From positions 1-37,515 of IMG/VR virus record IMGVR_UViG_3300030116_003389: a stretch of 37,515 nucleotides of DNA; one strand, written 5' to 3'. This document shows, piece by piece, positions 23,396-31,251 of this stretch. A program made the translations under genes and the position numbers. The notes under the pieces were generated by a model that made no database searches, was not told the DNA's origin, and saw only the letters and a program-made list of their open reading frames with translations. Positions within the stretch are counted from its first letter, which is position 1, and each line of letters starts with the position of its first letter. The DNA comes from a virus.

Positions 23396-24754
23396 TTATA
23401 CGACAAAGAAATTTTTCAACAAATTTCGTTCAATCGCATAGCTTGTAACATCAATATGTTCATCATGTTTAGCATTTGGAAACGTAGCTACTTGTTGTAA
23501 ATATGCATCATTCCAATGGTCTTTAATTAAGTAAACTCGACCACCCTCAATAAATGGTGAAGAAGCTCTAGCACGTTCTATTTTAGAATATCTAACAAAA
23601 TCTGTTTTTATCTCACTAACATTATAATTAGTTTCACGCCTTAATAATTGAACTAATGATTTACCACTTGCTTTTGGCTCTACTAAAATTATATGAATAT
23701 CAACACCACAGCTTTTAATAAAGTTTGTAATAAATGATTTTAATTCTGGCATTTCTAAATATTTATCAATGCTTTTTAACACATATAGGTTGCCACCACT
23801 TCGCCCACTTATTTGAATCCCAGTTGGGTCATTTTTTGTGTCTTTAGTATAAGCGCCATCAACATACATTTCCCATTGTACGTCTGTTGGAATTTCAGCT
23901 TTACTAATTATATTAAACCATTCTTTACGCCATTCACCGCCTTCTTCTGGCGCTGGTTCTTGCATGTATTGACCAGCAAATGTATATCTATCTGCTTGTC
24001 TTATATTCTCTAACTCTTTAAAAGAATGTTTACTAGACCATAATGGTTTATTGTCTTTATCAATAGCGGCTAACTTTAAATGATGCCATTTCTCACCACT
24101 ATTTCCATCTAATAAAAACCCACTTAAATCATCTTCATGTAATCGTTGCATTATAACGATTATAGGCACTTCTCTATCATTAACCCTTGAACGAATAGTA
24201 GTATTATATCTATTGTTAATAAACTTTCTTTTAACATCACTAATAGCATCATCTGGCTTTAATGGGTCATCAATTATTATAGCACCTCCATTACCAGCAC
24301 CAAATCCAGTAATCGCCCCACCACTAGCTGTAGCATATACGCCACCACCTTGAATTGTGTACCATTTCTTTTGACTTTGACTATCTTTTTTTAATTGTAA
24401 TTGCCATAATCTTTGGTAAGCATCACTTTGAATATATTCCCTTGTTAAAGAACTATTATCAAGTGCTAATGCATCACTATAAGATAAATGAATGAATCTA
24501 GCTTTAGGATTGTTTGCTAATGTCCAGGATATGTACATTTTAACAGCCAATTCTGTCTTTCCATATCTAGGAGGAATATTAATAATTAAGCGTTTTATAT
24601 CGCCTTTATTTACCTTTTCTAATGTGTTTGCTAATGCTATATGAAATTTAGCAACTTCAAATCTAGTACCAGAATTTTCTTTAAATATATATCTAGTAAA
24701 GAATAAAAGAGATTTTTCGCAATTCTCTTTAATTATGCCATTAATATTCGTCAT
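23396..24754 (-). CDS. terL: Terminase large subunit
   Basis: This 452-aa protein is the DNA-packaging motor. The ATPase has Walker A PPRYGKTELA (61-70) and Walker B GAIIIDDP (158-164). The C-terminal RNase H-like nuclease has MYVDGAYTKDTKNDPTG (Asp299), VEPKASGKSLVQLL, and HDEHIDVTSYAIE (Asp431/Asp435). The start overlaps the small subunit gene by 14 bases. The terminase type might hint at headful packaging, which would agree with the circular map, but this needs a phylogeny. Confidence 0.95.
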   Translation of the reverse strand: MTNINGIIKENCEKSLLFFTRYIFKENSGTRFEVAKFHIALANTLEKVNKGDIKRLIINIPPRYGKTELAVKMYISWTLANNPKARFIHLSYSDALALDNSSLTREYIQSDAYQRLWQLQLKKDSQSQKKWYTIQGGGVYATASGGAITGFGAGNGGAIIIDDPLKPDDAISDVKRKFINNRYNTTIRSRVNDREVPIIVIMQRLHEDDLSGFLLDGNSGEKWHHLKLAAIDKDNKPLWSSKHSFKELENIRQADRYTFAGQYMQEPAPEEGGEWRKEWFNIISKAEIPTDVQWEMYVDGAYTKDTKNDPTGIQISGRSGGNLYVLKSIDKYLEMPELKSFITNFIKSCGVDIHIILVEPKASGKSLVQLLRRETNYNVSEIKTDFVRYSKIERARASSPFIEGGRVYLIKDHWNDAYLQQVATFPNAKHDEHIDVTSYAIERNLLKNFFVV

Positions 24755-25121
24755 TTAATATATCGTCAATTTTGGCTCTAGCTTCTGGCGATATTTTACT
24801 TGTGCTTATATCAGCTTCGACTTGTATATTTTGACGTTCAATATATCCCCTTTTTCGACCTCTTGTTTTTAATAGAAATATAGTTGCTGTTGTGTTGCCT
24901 TCCTGAATTTGTTGATGCAAATTAGTTTCAGCAAAATCTAACATTAGATTTTCCAAGTCATCAACCTTTTGCTTATATTCACTATCTTTTTTTAACCATT
25001 CATAATGTGTTGAACGATTAATACCAACCATAGTACTGGCAGTAGATACAACTCCCATTGTTTTTTCAAGTGCTTTAAGCATTGCTTTTTTAAGTGTTGG
25101 ATTTTGTCGTTTTTTACTCAT
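24741..25121 (-). CDS. Terminase small subunit
   Basis: This 126-aa protein has an N-terminal helix-turn-helix of the terminase small subunit type: LKKAMLKALEKTMGVVSTAS, TMVGINRSTHYEWLKKDSEY, followed by a helical oligomerisation part and TATIFLLKTRGRKRGYIERQ. It recognises phage DNA for packaging. The gene immediately precedes and overlaps the large subunit gene. Confidence 0.9.
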   Translation of the reverse strand: MSKKRQNPTLKKAMLKALEKTMGVVSTASTMVGINRSTHYEWLKKDSEYKQKVDDLENLMLDFAETNLHQQIQEGNTTATIFLLKTRGRKRGYIERQNIQVEADISTSKISPEARAKIDDILNDEY

Positions 25122-25124
25122 ATG

Positions 25125-25391
25125 TTAACTATATTTTTTGTAAAGATACAAATATAATTCCCATAATTTGTTTTGTAATTCATTTTGCTCATATGTTTTA
25201 TTAGATATTATAATCTTATCATTATGTTTTATTTCAATTTTAATGCCTTTTATTGTAGGTAATGCGCCTACAAATATATTGTTATTAATACACCATTGAA
25301 TAGCTTTATAATGATTTTGAGTTAATTCGACATTATAAACAATTTTTTTCTTTTTTAATCCTTGATGATATGGTATTTTTTTTTTAGTCAT
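25125..25391 (-). CDS. Hypothetical protein, first gene of the late operon
   Basis: This 88-aa protein begins at ATG 25389-25391 with MTKKKIPYHQGLKKKKIVYN (a TTG six bases upstream is less likely) and contains TQNHYKAIQWCINNNIFVGA and KIEIKHNDKIIISNKTY. It is basic and has a possible alpha-beta fold. The ATG follows the leader terminator by about 11 bases, so expression should depend on read-through of that terminator or on the TATATTTG box between them. The function is unknown. Confidence 0.65.
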   Translation of the reverse strand: MTKKKIPYHQGLKKKKIVYNVELTQNHYKAIQWCINNNIFVGALPTIKGIKIEIKHNDKIIISNKTYEQNELQNKLWELYLYLYKKYS

Positions 25392-25401
25392 GTACAAATA
25401 T

Positions 25402-25446
25402 AAAAAACCCTCGATGATAGAAGTGCAATCTTAACTTTCTCGAGGG
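25402..25446 (-). terminator. Leader terminator of the late operon with repeat in its loop
   Basis: On the minus strand CCCTCGA... read as TCGAGGG/CCCTCGA arms (25440-25446 and 25408-25414, 7 bp) enclose a 25-base loop and are followed by six T. The loop is the second copy of the 24-nt repeat. It lies directly before the start of the 88-aa gene and the terminase genes, so it can act as an attenuator. Confidence 0.75.
25416..25440 (-). repeat. 24-nt repeat, copy B (terminator loop)
   Basis: The minus-strand copy reads AGAAAGTTAAGATTGCACTT then CTATC. It is identical to copy A (25472-25497) except for one missing T. It forms the loop of the leader terminator. Confidence 0.85.
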
Positions 25447-25471
25447 CTTTTTTTAAGTTAGTGTAACTTTA

Positions 25472-25497
25472 GATAGAAGTGCAATCTTAAACTTTCT
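25472..25497 (-). repeat. 24-nt repeat, copy A
   Basis: The minus-strand copy reads AGAAAGTTTAAGATTGCACT then TCTATC. It lies 56 bases from copy B, in the same orientation, in the leader of the late operon. The first bases also take part in a small hairpin. Confidence 0.85.
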
Positions 25498-25518
25498 TAA
25501 GTTTCCTATTTCTTATTT

Positions 25519-25568
25519 CAAATATACATAATTTTTTTAAAATAAAAAAATATTTTCACTTTTTTTTA
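25519..25568 (-). promoter_or_regulatory. Promoter-like element, copy 1 (late leader)
   Basis: The -7 box is TATATTTG (minus strand, 25519-25526); the -33 position has TTTT rather than TTTG. The 50-bp element is nearly identical to 26419-26467 (about 4 differing bases) and shares TGAAAATATTTTTTTA with the promoter at 18864-18894. It lies after the 271-aa gene and before the late leader. Confidence 0.55.
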
Positions 25569-25572
25569 TAAA

Positions 25573-26388
25573 TTATAGTTCTTCATCGTTTTCAATTAAT
25601 TCTTTAGTTGTTTTATTGGCTCTTACAAAACTCCAAATCATATCAAAGAAAGCACTTTTTTTAAGATTTTTTGTAACAACTCTTGGCTCTGTTAAACCTC
25701 TTGATTTGATAAATGAACATTTAATTGACTTATCATTAACTTTGTCAATTCTAAATGTTTCTGCATATTCATAAGAATAATTGCCATTACCCCACCACAT
25801 TTGCGCATTAATTTCTAAATCATTATTTAATAAAGTTTCAATTATTTCTAAACTTTTTACTTCAGCAATAGCACTAGAAATTTTTGAATTTTCTTTTTCC
25901 AATTCCCATTTTTTTGATTCTGTTAACAATGCAAAATCTTCTTCTTCACCTAAATGTACTGAGTTAGCTATAACTCCTAATTCCTCTTGATATTCTTTAG
26001 TCAAGTAAGGTGTTAATTGTAATGCCTTAATTCTATCTTCTATTGAATTAGGTTGATATACATATCTATCAGGGCTAGAATGATAATTACATGAATTGAA
26101 TGTTGACATATTAACTTCAAATCTTATATCAAAGTCACTATAGTGTTTACCAAATAAATATTGACCCTCATATCTTGACAAATCATGAACTTCTAAATCC
26201 ATTCTAATTGAACTTGAATAATCATTTGTTTCGATTCCAGAAATGTCAACACCTGTATCTTCTTTTATAACTTCTGTTATTAATGATTTAACAACTTCGC
26301 TTTTAAGTTCTTTAAAATCAAAAATAACGTTGTTAAAACCTTGAATTGTTTTGTTGTTTCTTTCGTGTAATAAATTTAAGTTTTTCAT
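25573..26388 (-). CDS. Hypothetical protein, 271 aa, with own promoter
   Basis: This protein begins MKNLNLLHERNNKTIQGFNN. It shows an acidic, mixed alpha-beta composition: SSSIRMDLEVHDLSRYEGQY, SDFDIRFEVNMSTF, a helical middle (ELEKENSKISSAIAEVKSLE), then NAQMWWGNGNYSYEYAETF and a final helical part. No signal peptide, membrane segment or known motif is seen. It stands alone between two copies of a promoter-like element, at the border of early and late regions, so a regulatory or host-takeover role is possible but unproven. Confidence 0.75.
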   Translation of the reverse strand: MKNLNLLHERNNKTIQGFNNVIFDFKELKSEVVKSLITEVIKEDTGVDISGIETNDYSSSIRMDLEVHDLSRYEGQYLFGKHYSDFDIRFEVNMSTFNSCNYHSSPDRYVYQPNSIEDRIKALQLTPYLTKEYQEELGVIANSVHLGEEEDFALLTESKKWELEKENSKISSAIAEVKSLEIIETLLNNDLEINAQMWWGNGNYSYEYAETFRIDKVNDKSIKCSFIKSRGLTEPRVVTKNLKKSAFFDMIWSFVRANKTTKELIENDEEL

Positions 26389-26417
26389 TTTTTTATTGTT
26401 TTAATTGTTTGATATGT

Positions 26418-26467
26418 CAAATATACAACACTTTTTTAAAATAAAAAAATATTTTCACTTTTTTTTA
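26418..26467 (-). promoter_or_regulatory. Promoter-like element, copy 2 (271-aa gene)
   Basis: TATATTTG (26418-26425, minus strand) lies about 35 bases upstream of the ATG of the 271-aa gene. The adjoining A/T-rich stretch repeats the element at 25519-25568. The -33 position has TTTT. Confidence 0.55.
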
Positions 26468-26503
26468 AAGTTTTTTTTCAATTTAACCTGTTGAGAAGAT
26501 ATT

Positions 26504-28189
26504 TTAAAATGGAATATTTGTGTCTTTTATTACCTCTAATGTCTTATTTTCTGCATTTAATGGCTTATAAACACCTCCATTATAGAAATCAGGGGCTACA
26601 TCAAAATCGCCTAATTGACCATTTTCTTTACGTTTAACCTTTTCAATATATATTTTTATTACATCGCTCTTATATTTAGATTTTTGCCCTATACATCTAT
26701 ATATAATTAATCCATTATATGCTTTATTGAAGAAATCAGCTGACCCAGAAATATCATACAATGTAGGTTTTCTATATGTACCCTCAATAGATTCTATTTT
26801 TCTAGGATGTGCCACTAAAAAAAGATGTGTCTTTGTTTGTTGACAAAATTGTGTTATTTGTGATAATATTCTACCAACATAAGAATAGTCACGCTGTGCA
26901 GAATGGTCTAACATATTATAAGGGTCAATCACACATATGTTTATACCTTTTTGAAAAACAAGTTCTTTAAATGCTTTTAAAATGCCTTTTAATGTAAGAT
27001 TTTCCAAATCTATTTTAACCCAATTAAAATGTTCTTGTATAAAATCTTTAGTATTATTTAAGTCATCATTAGCACAATTTTTGGCATTTAATTTATTTGC
27101 TATTCTTTTAATGTGTCCTTCATAAGGAAATGATTCAGGCGAAAACATAGCACATCTGAAACCATATTTTGTTGCCATATTACAACATATTTGGTCAACA
27201 ATATCACTTTTCCCGCTATTCGGAATACCAGTCACAACCGTCCATTCACCAAATGCTAGTTTAAAGTAATTGTCTGAATTGCCTAATCCAATAGAATAAT
27301 TTTTTATACCCTTTTCATTATAGTTCAAAACATTATTCCAAATGTTATCTAAATTTAAAACACCTTCTAATGGAAAGTTTTTAGCATTTTTTATTAAATC
27401 TCTTAACACATCTTTACCCCCTTGCACCAAAGTATCATTTGCATCTTTATATTCGCCAAAATCAACGTATTTACATTTGTAATAACCAAAACGTCTAGCA
27501 AGTTCGTTTCTTAATAATAAACCAGCTTCATCATTATCAGTACATAAGACAATAATTTTCTTATTTAGAAAGTATTTGTAGCAATTATCTAAATATTCTA
27601 ATTTTTGATTTCCTTTAGATGCACCATTAGGCACACTACATACGCTATATAGACCAGCTTCATGTAAACTTAATGCATCAATTTCGCCCTCAACTATATA
27701 AACAATATCTAGTTTTTTAATATTATCTAGTCCATAGAAAATTAATTCTGCACCAGAAACCATTTTAAAATTCTTTTGCGAATCTCTATATTTTACATTT
27801 ACTAATTGATTATCTCGATAATAATTGAAATTTATTACACGCCTTTTTTTATTGACTTGTGGCATATATTCTAATGATTCGCCTATTTTCCAATGTAATA
27901 ATGTGCTTTCGCTAATGCCTCTAGCATCGAACCATTTTAAAACTCTTTCGTTTATGCCTGTGGATTCTCTATGTGGTAAGGCATAATCAATTCTGGTAGA
28001 AAACTTTGATGCGCTTCCAGACCATCCACAGTGGTGGCAATTATATAGTCCTTTGTCCACATCAACAGATAAACATCGTTCCTTTTTATTTCTTCTATCA
28101 TTAGAACACTTTGGGCAAATTGTTTTGAATTGACCATTTCTTTTTTTTATAGTAATACCTAGATTACTTAATTCATTGTAATAACTCAT
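26504..28189 (-). CDS. Primase-helicase (T7 gp4-like)
   Basis: This 561-aa protein joins a DnaG-type primase to a DnaB-type helicase. The zinc ribbon is ICPKC (Cys25/28) and CHHC (Cys51/54). TOPRIM shows VYIVEGEIDALSLHEAG (Glu168) and IIVLCTDNDEAG (Asp218/220). The helicase has Walker A GIPNSGKSDI (321-330) and ICVIDPYNMLD as Walker B, then LFLVAHPRK and ISGSADFFNKAYNGLIIYR. It works at the phage replication fork. Upstream genes provide a replisome organiser and nucleases. A promoter-like TATATTTG precedes its ATG. Confidence 0.92.
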   Translation of the reverse strand: MSYYNELSNLGITIKKRNGQFKTICPKCSNDRRNKKERCLSVDVDKGLYNCHHCGWSGSASKFSTRIDYALPHRESTGINERVLKWFDARGISESTLLHWKIGESLEYMPQVNKKRRVINFNYYRDNQLVNVKYRDSQKNFKMVSGAELIFYGLDNIKKLDIVYIVEGEIDALSLHEAGLYSVCSVPNGASKGNQKLEYLDNCYKYFLNKKIIVLCTDNDEAGLLLRNELARRFGYYKCKYVDFGEYKDANDTLVQGGKDVLRDLIKNAKNFPLEGVLNLDNIWNNVLNYNEKGIKNYSIGLGNSDNYFKLAFGEWTVVTGIPNSGKSDIVDQICCNMATKYGFRCAMFSPESFPYEGHIKRIANKLNAKNCANDDLNNTKDFIQEHFNWVKIDLENLTLKGILKAFKELVFQKGINICVIDPYNMLDHSAQRDYSYVGRILSQITQFCQQTKTHLFLVAHPRKIESIEGTYRKPTLYDISGSADFFNKAYNGLIIYRCIGQKSKYKSDVIKIYIEKVKRKENGQLGDFDVAPDFYNGGVYKPLNAENKTLEVIKDTNIPF

Positions 28190-28222
28190 TGTTTTATTTT
28201 ATTGTTTAACAAATATACTTAA

Positions 28223-28567
28223 TTATATCTTTTCTAGTGGCACTAGAACACCACTTGAAGTGTTGTTGTCGCCTCCTTTAATATCTCTTTTAGTGTTTAA
28301 ATACTTACGACATATTTCTTTTAATTTTTTTGTTGCTATTAATTTAATTTTTTCATTACTAATAATAAATGCATACCAATCAGATTGACTTGTAGATATA
28401 CCGCTTGGTTTATTTCTGCTAGAATATTCTACAAATATATTACCTGTTTTTTCAGCTTGAAAATCTGTTTTTACTTCAATCTTTTTATTTTTTAAAATTC
28501 TTGATAAATGTTTTTCTCCTAATTGACCAAGTTTTAAATCATATTTAAAGTCAGAATTAAAGTTCAT
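28223..28567 (-). CDS. PD-(D/E)XK nuclease-like protein
   Basis: This 114-aa protein has GQLGEKHLSRIL (Glu18), KIEVKTDFQAEKTGNIFVEY (Glu31, Lys33, Asp35, Glu47), and SSRNKPSGISTSQSDWYAFI. The E ... EVKTD ... TGNxxxEyxSrxKPSGIxxxxxDwY pattern is that of small phage PD-(D/E)XK nucleases, probably resolving or trimming branched DNA. The gene overlaps the replisome organiser end and lies before the primase-helicase. The exact substrate cannot be read from sequence. Confidence 0.72.
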   Translation of the reverse strand: MNFNSDFKYDLKLGQLGEKHLSRILKNKKIEVKTDFQAEKTGNIFVEYSSRNKPSGISTSQSDWYAFIISNEKIKLIATKKLKEICRKYLNTKRDIKGGDNNTSSGVLVPLEKI

Positions 28568-29420
28568 TTAAAATTGTTTTTATATTTGATTCACTTAATA
28601 TTGTTTTTAACATATCATAATCAATGTCGCCATTAATCGTTTTCACACCCACTAGTTTTTTACCCGATGGGTCGTTATACTTATAAAATTTAATAGCGCC
28701 TGGTATTTTCTTTCTTATATCATTTAAGTTTGGTTTTGCTTTATACATAAAATAATCAATGTATCTAATACCATCCCTATTATAATTTCTTAATTTTACT
28801 AGTGATAAAAAGTTGGTTTCCCAAAAAGGGTCATTTCTTAATTCTTTACATTTTAAATATACTTCACGCAAATCGTATTTATCAATGCGTTGTATTTTAT
28901 CTAATATGTCTAACCATTTATTAATATTTGTTTTTGTCTTGGGGCGATTTTTTTCAGGAAATAATTCTACAAAATAATCAAATGATGAAACAACAAGTGG
29001 GTCATATTTTTTATCATTTGCTTTTATATTACTTATAGTATTAATATTATTATTAATACTATTATTATTACTTTGTTGTTCTTTTCTGGTCAGAGGCTTT
29101 CTGGTTAGTGGTTTTTTGGTTAGTGGCTCATCATTCAATATATAATTGTACCCTTTTATTTTTCCATTCTCTCTAACTTGTTCACGCACAAGAAACCCCA
29201 TTTGTGTTAAATCTTTTATTCTATTTTGTAATGCTTTACGCCCTTCTTTAAAATGATTTTGAATAAAAGTAAATGTTATTTCTTGTTTTTCACTATGAGA
29301 AAAAAGCCAACAATATAGCCCAGTTGCACTTGCAGATATTTTCTTATATCTAAATATAGCAGAAGGCACTACTACAAAACGTGAAAAACGCTTTGGTTTA
29401 ATAATTTTATTTACTTTCAT
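28557..29420 (-). CDS. Replisome organiser / replication initiator (O-like)
   Basis: With ATG 29418-29420 as start (an upstream TTG was not used) the protein has 287 aa. The N-terminal part is a winged helix: RFVVVPSAIFRYKKISASAT, GLYCWLFSHSE, IQNHFKEGRKALQNRIKDLT, QMGFLVREQVRENGKIKGYN. Then come three PLTxK repeats and an Asn/Ser-rich linker, then a C-terminal domain (DPFWETNFLSLVKLRNYNRD) like those that recruit helicase. The repeats on DNA level look like iterons, so the origin probably lies within the gene as in lambda O. Confidence 0.8.
   Translation of the reverse strand: MKVNKIIKPKRFSRFVVVPSAIFRYKKISASATGLYCWLFSHSEKQEITFTFIQNHFKEGRKALQNRIKDLTQMGFLVREQVRENGKIKGYNYILNDEPLTKKPLTRKPLTRKEQQSNNNSINNNINTISNIKANDKKYDPLVVSSFDYFVELFPEKNRPKTKTNINKWLDILDKIQRIDKYDLREVYLKCKELRNDPFWETNFLSLVKLRNYNRDGIRYIDYFMYKAKPNLNDIRKKIPGAIKFYKYNDPSGKKLVGVKTINGDIDYDMLKTILSESNIKTILNEL
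29030..29128. other. Candidate replication origin (iterons plus AT-rich tract)
   Basis: Three tandem 15-bp repeats at 29084-29128 (TTCTGGTCAGAGGCT, TTCTGGTTAGTGGTT, TTTTGGTTAGTGGCT) lie beside an almost pure A/T stretch (29030-29075) that includes the inverted repeat AGTATTAATA/TATTAATACT (29037-29060). Repeats beside an unwinding-prone tract inside the initiator gene match the layout of lambda ori. Confidence 0.6.
29084..29128 (-). repeat. Three tandem 15-bp iteron-like repeats
   Basis: The units are in frame and encode PLTKK, PLTRK and PLTRK in the linker of the replisome organiser. Copies 2 and 3 differ at 2 positions; copy 1 is more diverged. Confidence 0.8.
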
Positions 29421-29428
29421 TTTATTGT

Positions 29429-30607
29429 TCAAAATAAACTTATTTGATTTTGTGCAACGTCTTTATATACTTCATTTTTAAATAACATAATTGAAATATC
29501 ATCTTTGTGTTTTTCGCCTATGTATTTATATGATTTTGTAATACTCTCTTTTCTTAATTTCATGCCATTGTCTTTTCCTTCCTCTATTAGTTTTTGATTT
29601 TGTTTTTTTATTGCCTCAACATTTTTATTCTCAACAACTAAAGACCAATTTTTTGTATTTCGTTTCATTCCTTTAAATAAAGAAGGATTTGATGTTTTAA
29701 TGTATAATATTTGATTGTTTTTTTTATACATTGCTCCAAATAAATTTAATATTTTCATTCCAATACTTAACCCTTGAAAGTCAGGTAAAACAACCAATCT
29801 GCTAACACGAAAAGCATTTTGTATTGTACCGCTTGGCATTGGCAATATACCCATAAAACAAACTGGCTTGTCATTATATAAAATAATAAATGATTTTGCT
29901 GACTTATTTAATTCTTGACTTAAATAATGATGATTTTTGAATAAATTCCAAGTTTCATATCTACATCGAAATATCTGAAGTTCAATTTTTGGTCTTTGCC
30001 GAAGCCGTGACGCTGTTTCAAGACGCCGTTTTTGTGGTGAATAAATCCAATTTGGTTGCAACCAATCCATAATATCAAAATGACAAGATGCCAATACAAT
30101 TTTTTTATTTTTTCTTCTAATATATTTTTGTAATGCATTAGACATTGCTTTTGCAACATCCCTATCAACAACACTTGTATATTCATCTATTAATATTACT
30201 TCATTTTGTTTTGCTTTACCTACAATGTATGAAAGTTTTGCACGATATTGTTCGCCATTTGACAATGTATGATATGGGCGCAACCAAGTCGGAACACTTG
30301 CTAAACCCATAGCTGAAAGTAGAAATGTTGCTTCTTTTGGCTCTAACCAATCAAAATTAGATATTAATGGCTTATTATAATCAAAAGTACAATTATCAAT
30401 ATCTTTATTAAAAAATTTTTTTAATATAGTGGTCTTTCCGCTTCCACTACCTCCATAAATTACACCAATATTCCATTGTTTAGGTAAATTTTCTAAATTA
30501 GCTTCAATATTAACAACACTAATTTCTTTGTTTTGTATATCAAATGCTTCATAAACATAAGCAGTATATTTATCATTTAATATTCTTTGTTTTAATTCTA
30601 TTTTCAT
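29429..30607 (-). CDS. ABC ATPase fused to a GNAT acyltransferase domain
   Basis: This 392-aa protein has an ABC ATPase (1-200): Walker A GGSGSGKTT (52-60), signature LSNGEQ (115-120), Walker B VILIDEYTS (137-145), H-loop His176 in ASCHFDI. It is followed by a GNAT domain (about 205-330) with ETWNLFKNHHYLS, AKSFIILYNDKPVCFMGI, FRVSRLVVLPDFQGLSIGMK (CoA-binding) and LYIKTSNPSLFK. No membrane segment exists, so it is not a transporter. GNAT domains such as Mu Mom modify DNA bases, so base modification is one possibility; this is inference. It sits in the replication gene block. Confidence 0.85.
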   Translation of the reverse strand: MKIELKQRILNDKYTAYVYEAFDIQNKEISVVNIEANLENLPKQWNIGVIYGGSGSGKTTILKKFFNKDIDNCTFDYNKPLISNFDWLEPKEATFLLSAMGLASVPTWLRPYHTLSNGEQYRAKLSYIVGKAKQNEVILIDEYTSVVDRDVAKAMSNALQKYIRRKNKKIVLASCHFDIMDWLQPNWIYSPQKRRLETASRLRQRPKIELQIFRCRYETWNLFKNHHYLSQELNKSAKSFIILYNDKPVCFMGILPMPSGTIQNAFRVSRLVVLPDFQGLSIGMKILNLFGAMYKKNNQILYIKTSNPSLFKGMKRNTKNWSLVVENKNVEAIKKQNQKLIEEGKDNGMKLRKESITKSYKYIGEKHKDDISIMLFKNEVYKDVAQNQISLF

Positions 30608-30619
30608 TTTATTTATTTT

Positions 30620-30859
30620 TTAAATCATAGTTTTTAATCTATCGCAAAAACTTCTTATTTCTTTGTAATGCTTCATAAAATCTTTTAGTGAAATATCTTT
30701 ATCTTCAAATATTTCCCATAAAATTTCAATTAATAAATCAAATTCCACTCTTGTCATTTTACCGACATAATTATATGCTATGTCCATGTCGTTAGTAGAT
30801 GTTTGTGTCCATCTTACTTTTTGGTTGTTTTCGTCAAAATACACTTTACTAAATTTCAT
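30620..30859 (-). CDS. Hypothetical protein (79 aa)
   Basis: This short acidic protein begins MKFSKVYFDENNQKVRWTQT and continues with helical text (EFDLLIEILWEIFEDKDISL, KDFMKHYKEIRSF). It overlaps the VRR-NUC gene end by 11 bases and precedes the ABC-GNAT gene by about 12 bases, so it is part of the replication operon. No family is recognised. Confidence 0.6.
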   Translation of the reverse strand: MKFSKVYFDENNQKVRWTQTSTNDMDIAYNYVGKMTRVEFDLLIEILWEIFEDKDISLKDFMKHYKEIRSFCDRLKTMI

Positions 30860-31223
30860 TTTTTATATAAGAATTAATAATATCAATACACATATCGTAA
30901 TCATTGACACAATAGGTTGACCAACCACATTGTTTTAACTTTTCTAGCCATTCTTTTTGATGTGTTGTTGGCTTATTATAACCTACTTTTAATTCTATTG
31001 CTAAGCCATTGTGTTTATTGTTTGCGTAAAAAATAAGTATGTCAGGTACACCAGCTTTAGCGCCTAAATACTTGAATTTATACCTTTCAAATTTACTTCG
31101 TTTACCTTCATTAGGTACGTGGGTAAATAATATTTTTGGATGTTGATATTGTAAGTAGCTAATTATTCTATGTTGTAGCTTATCTTCTTTTGTTAAGTAT
31201 TTATAAAATGGATTAGTTGACAT
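30849..31223 (-). CDS. VRR-NUC domain nuclease
   Basis: This 124-aa protein has the VRR-NUC core: EDKLQHRIISYLQYQHPKIL, HVPNEGKRSKFERYKFKYLG, AGVPDILIFYANNKHNGLAI with Asp61, ELKV with Glu77/Lys79, and KPTTHQKEWLEKLKQCGW with Gln89. The order (P-N-E-G, G-x-x-x-G-x-P-D, E-x-K, Q) is typical of phage VRR nucleases that act on branched DNA. It lies in the replication and recombination block. Confidence 0.88.
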   Translation of the reverse strand: MSTNPFYKYLTKEDKLQHRIISYLQYQHPKILFTHVPNEGKRSKFERYKFKYLGAKAGVPDILIFYANNKHNGLAIELKVGYNKPTTHQKEWLEKLKQCGWSTYCVNDYDMCIDIINSYIKNEI

Positions 31224-31251
31224 TTATTTTAATACAAAGTTAGAAAATTTT

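Larger units (their letters stand above)
25402..25512 (-). ncRNA. Candidate leader RNA / small RNA with duplicated motif
   Basis: The predicted transcript runs from the promoter box at 25519-25526 to the terminator at 25402. It holds a hairpin AAACTT-AAGA-AAGTTT, repeat copy A in an open stretch, a hairpin AAGTTA-CAC-TAACTT, then the terminator with repeat copy B in its loop. It could be a trans-acting small RNA or a cis leader that controls late genes. Confidence 0.5.

Noticed and set aside
25389-25407. TATATTTG before the 88-aa gene as a full promoter
   Set aside because: No TTTG at the right distance; TAnnTTTG-like boxes are frequent by chance in this A/T-rich DNA.
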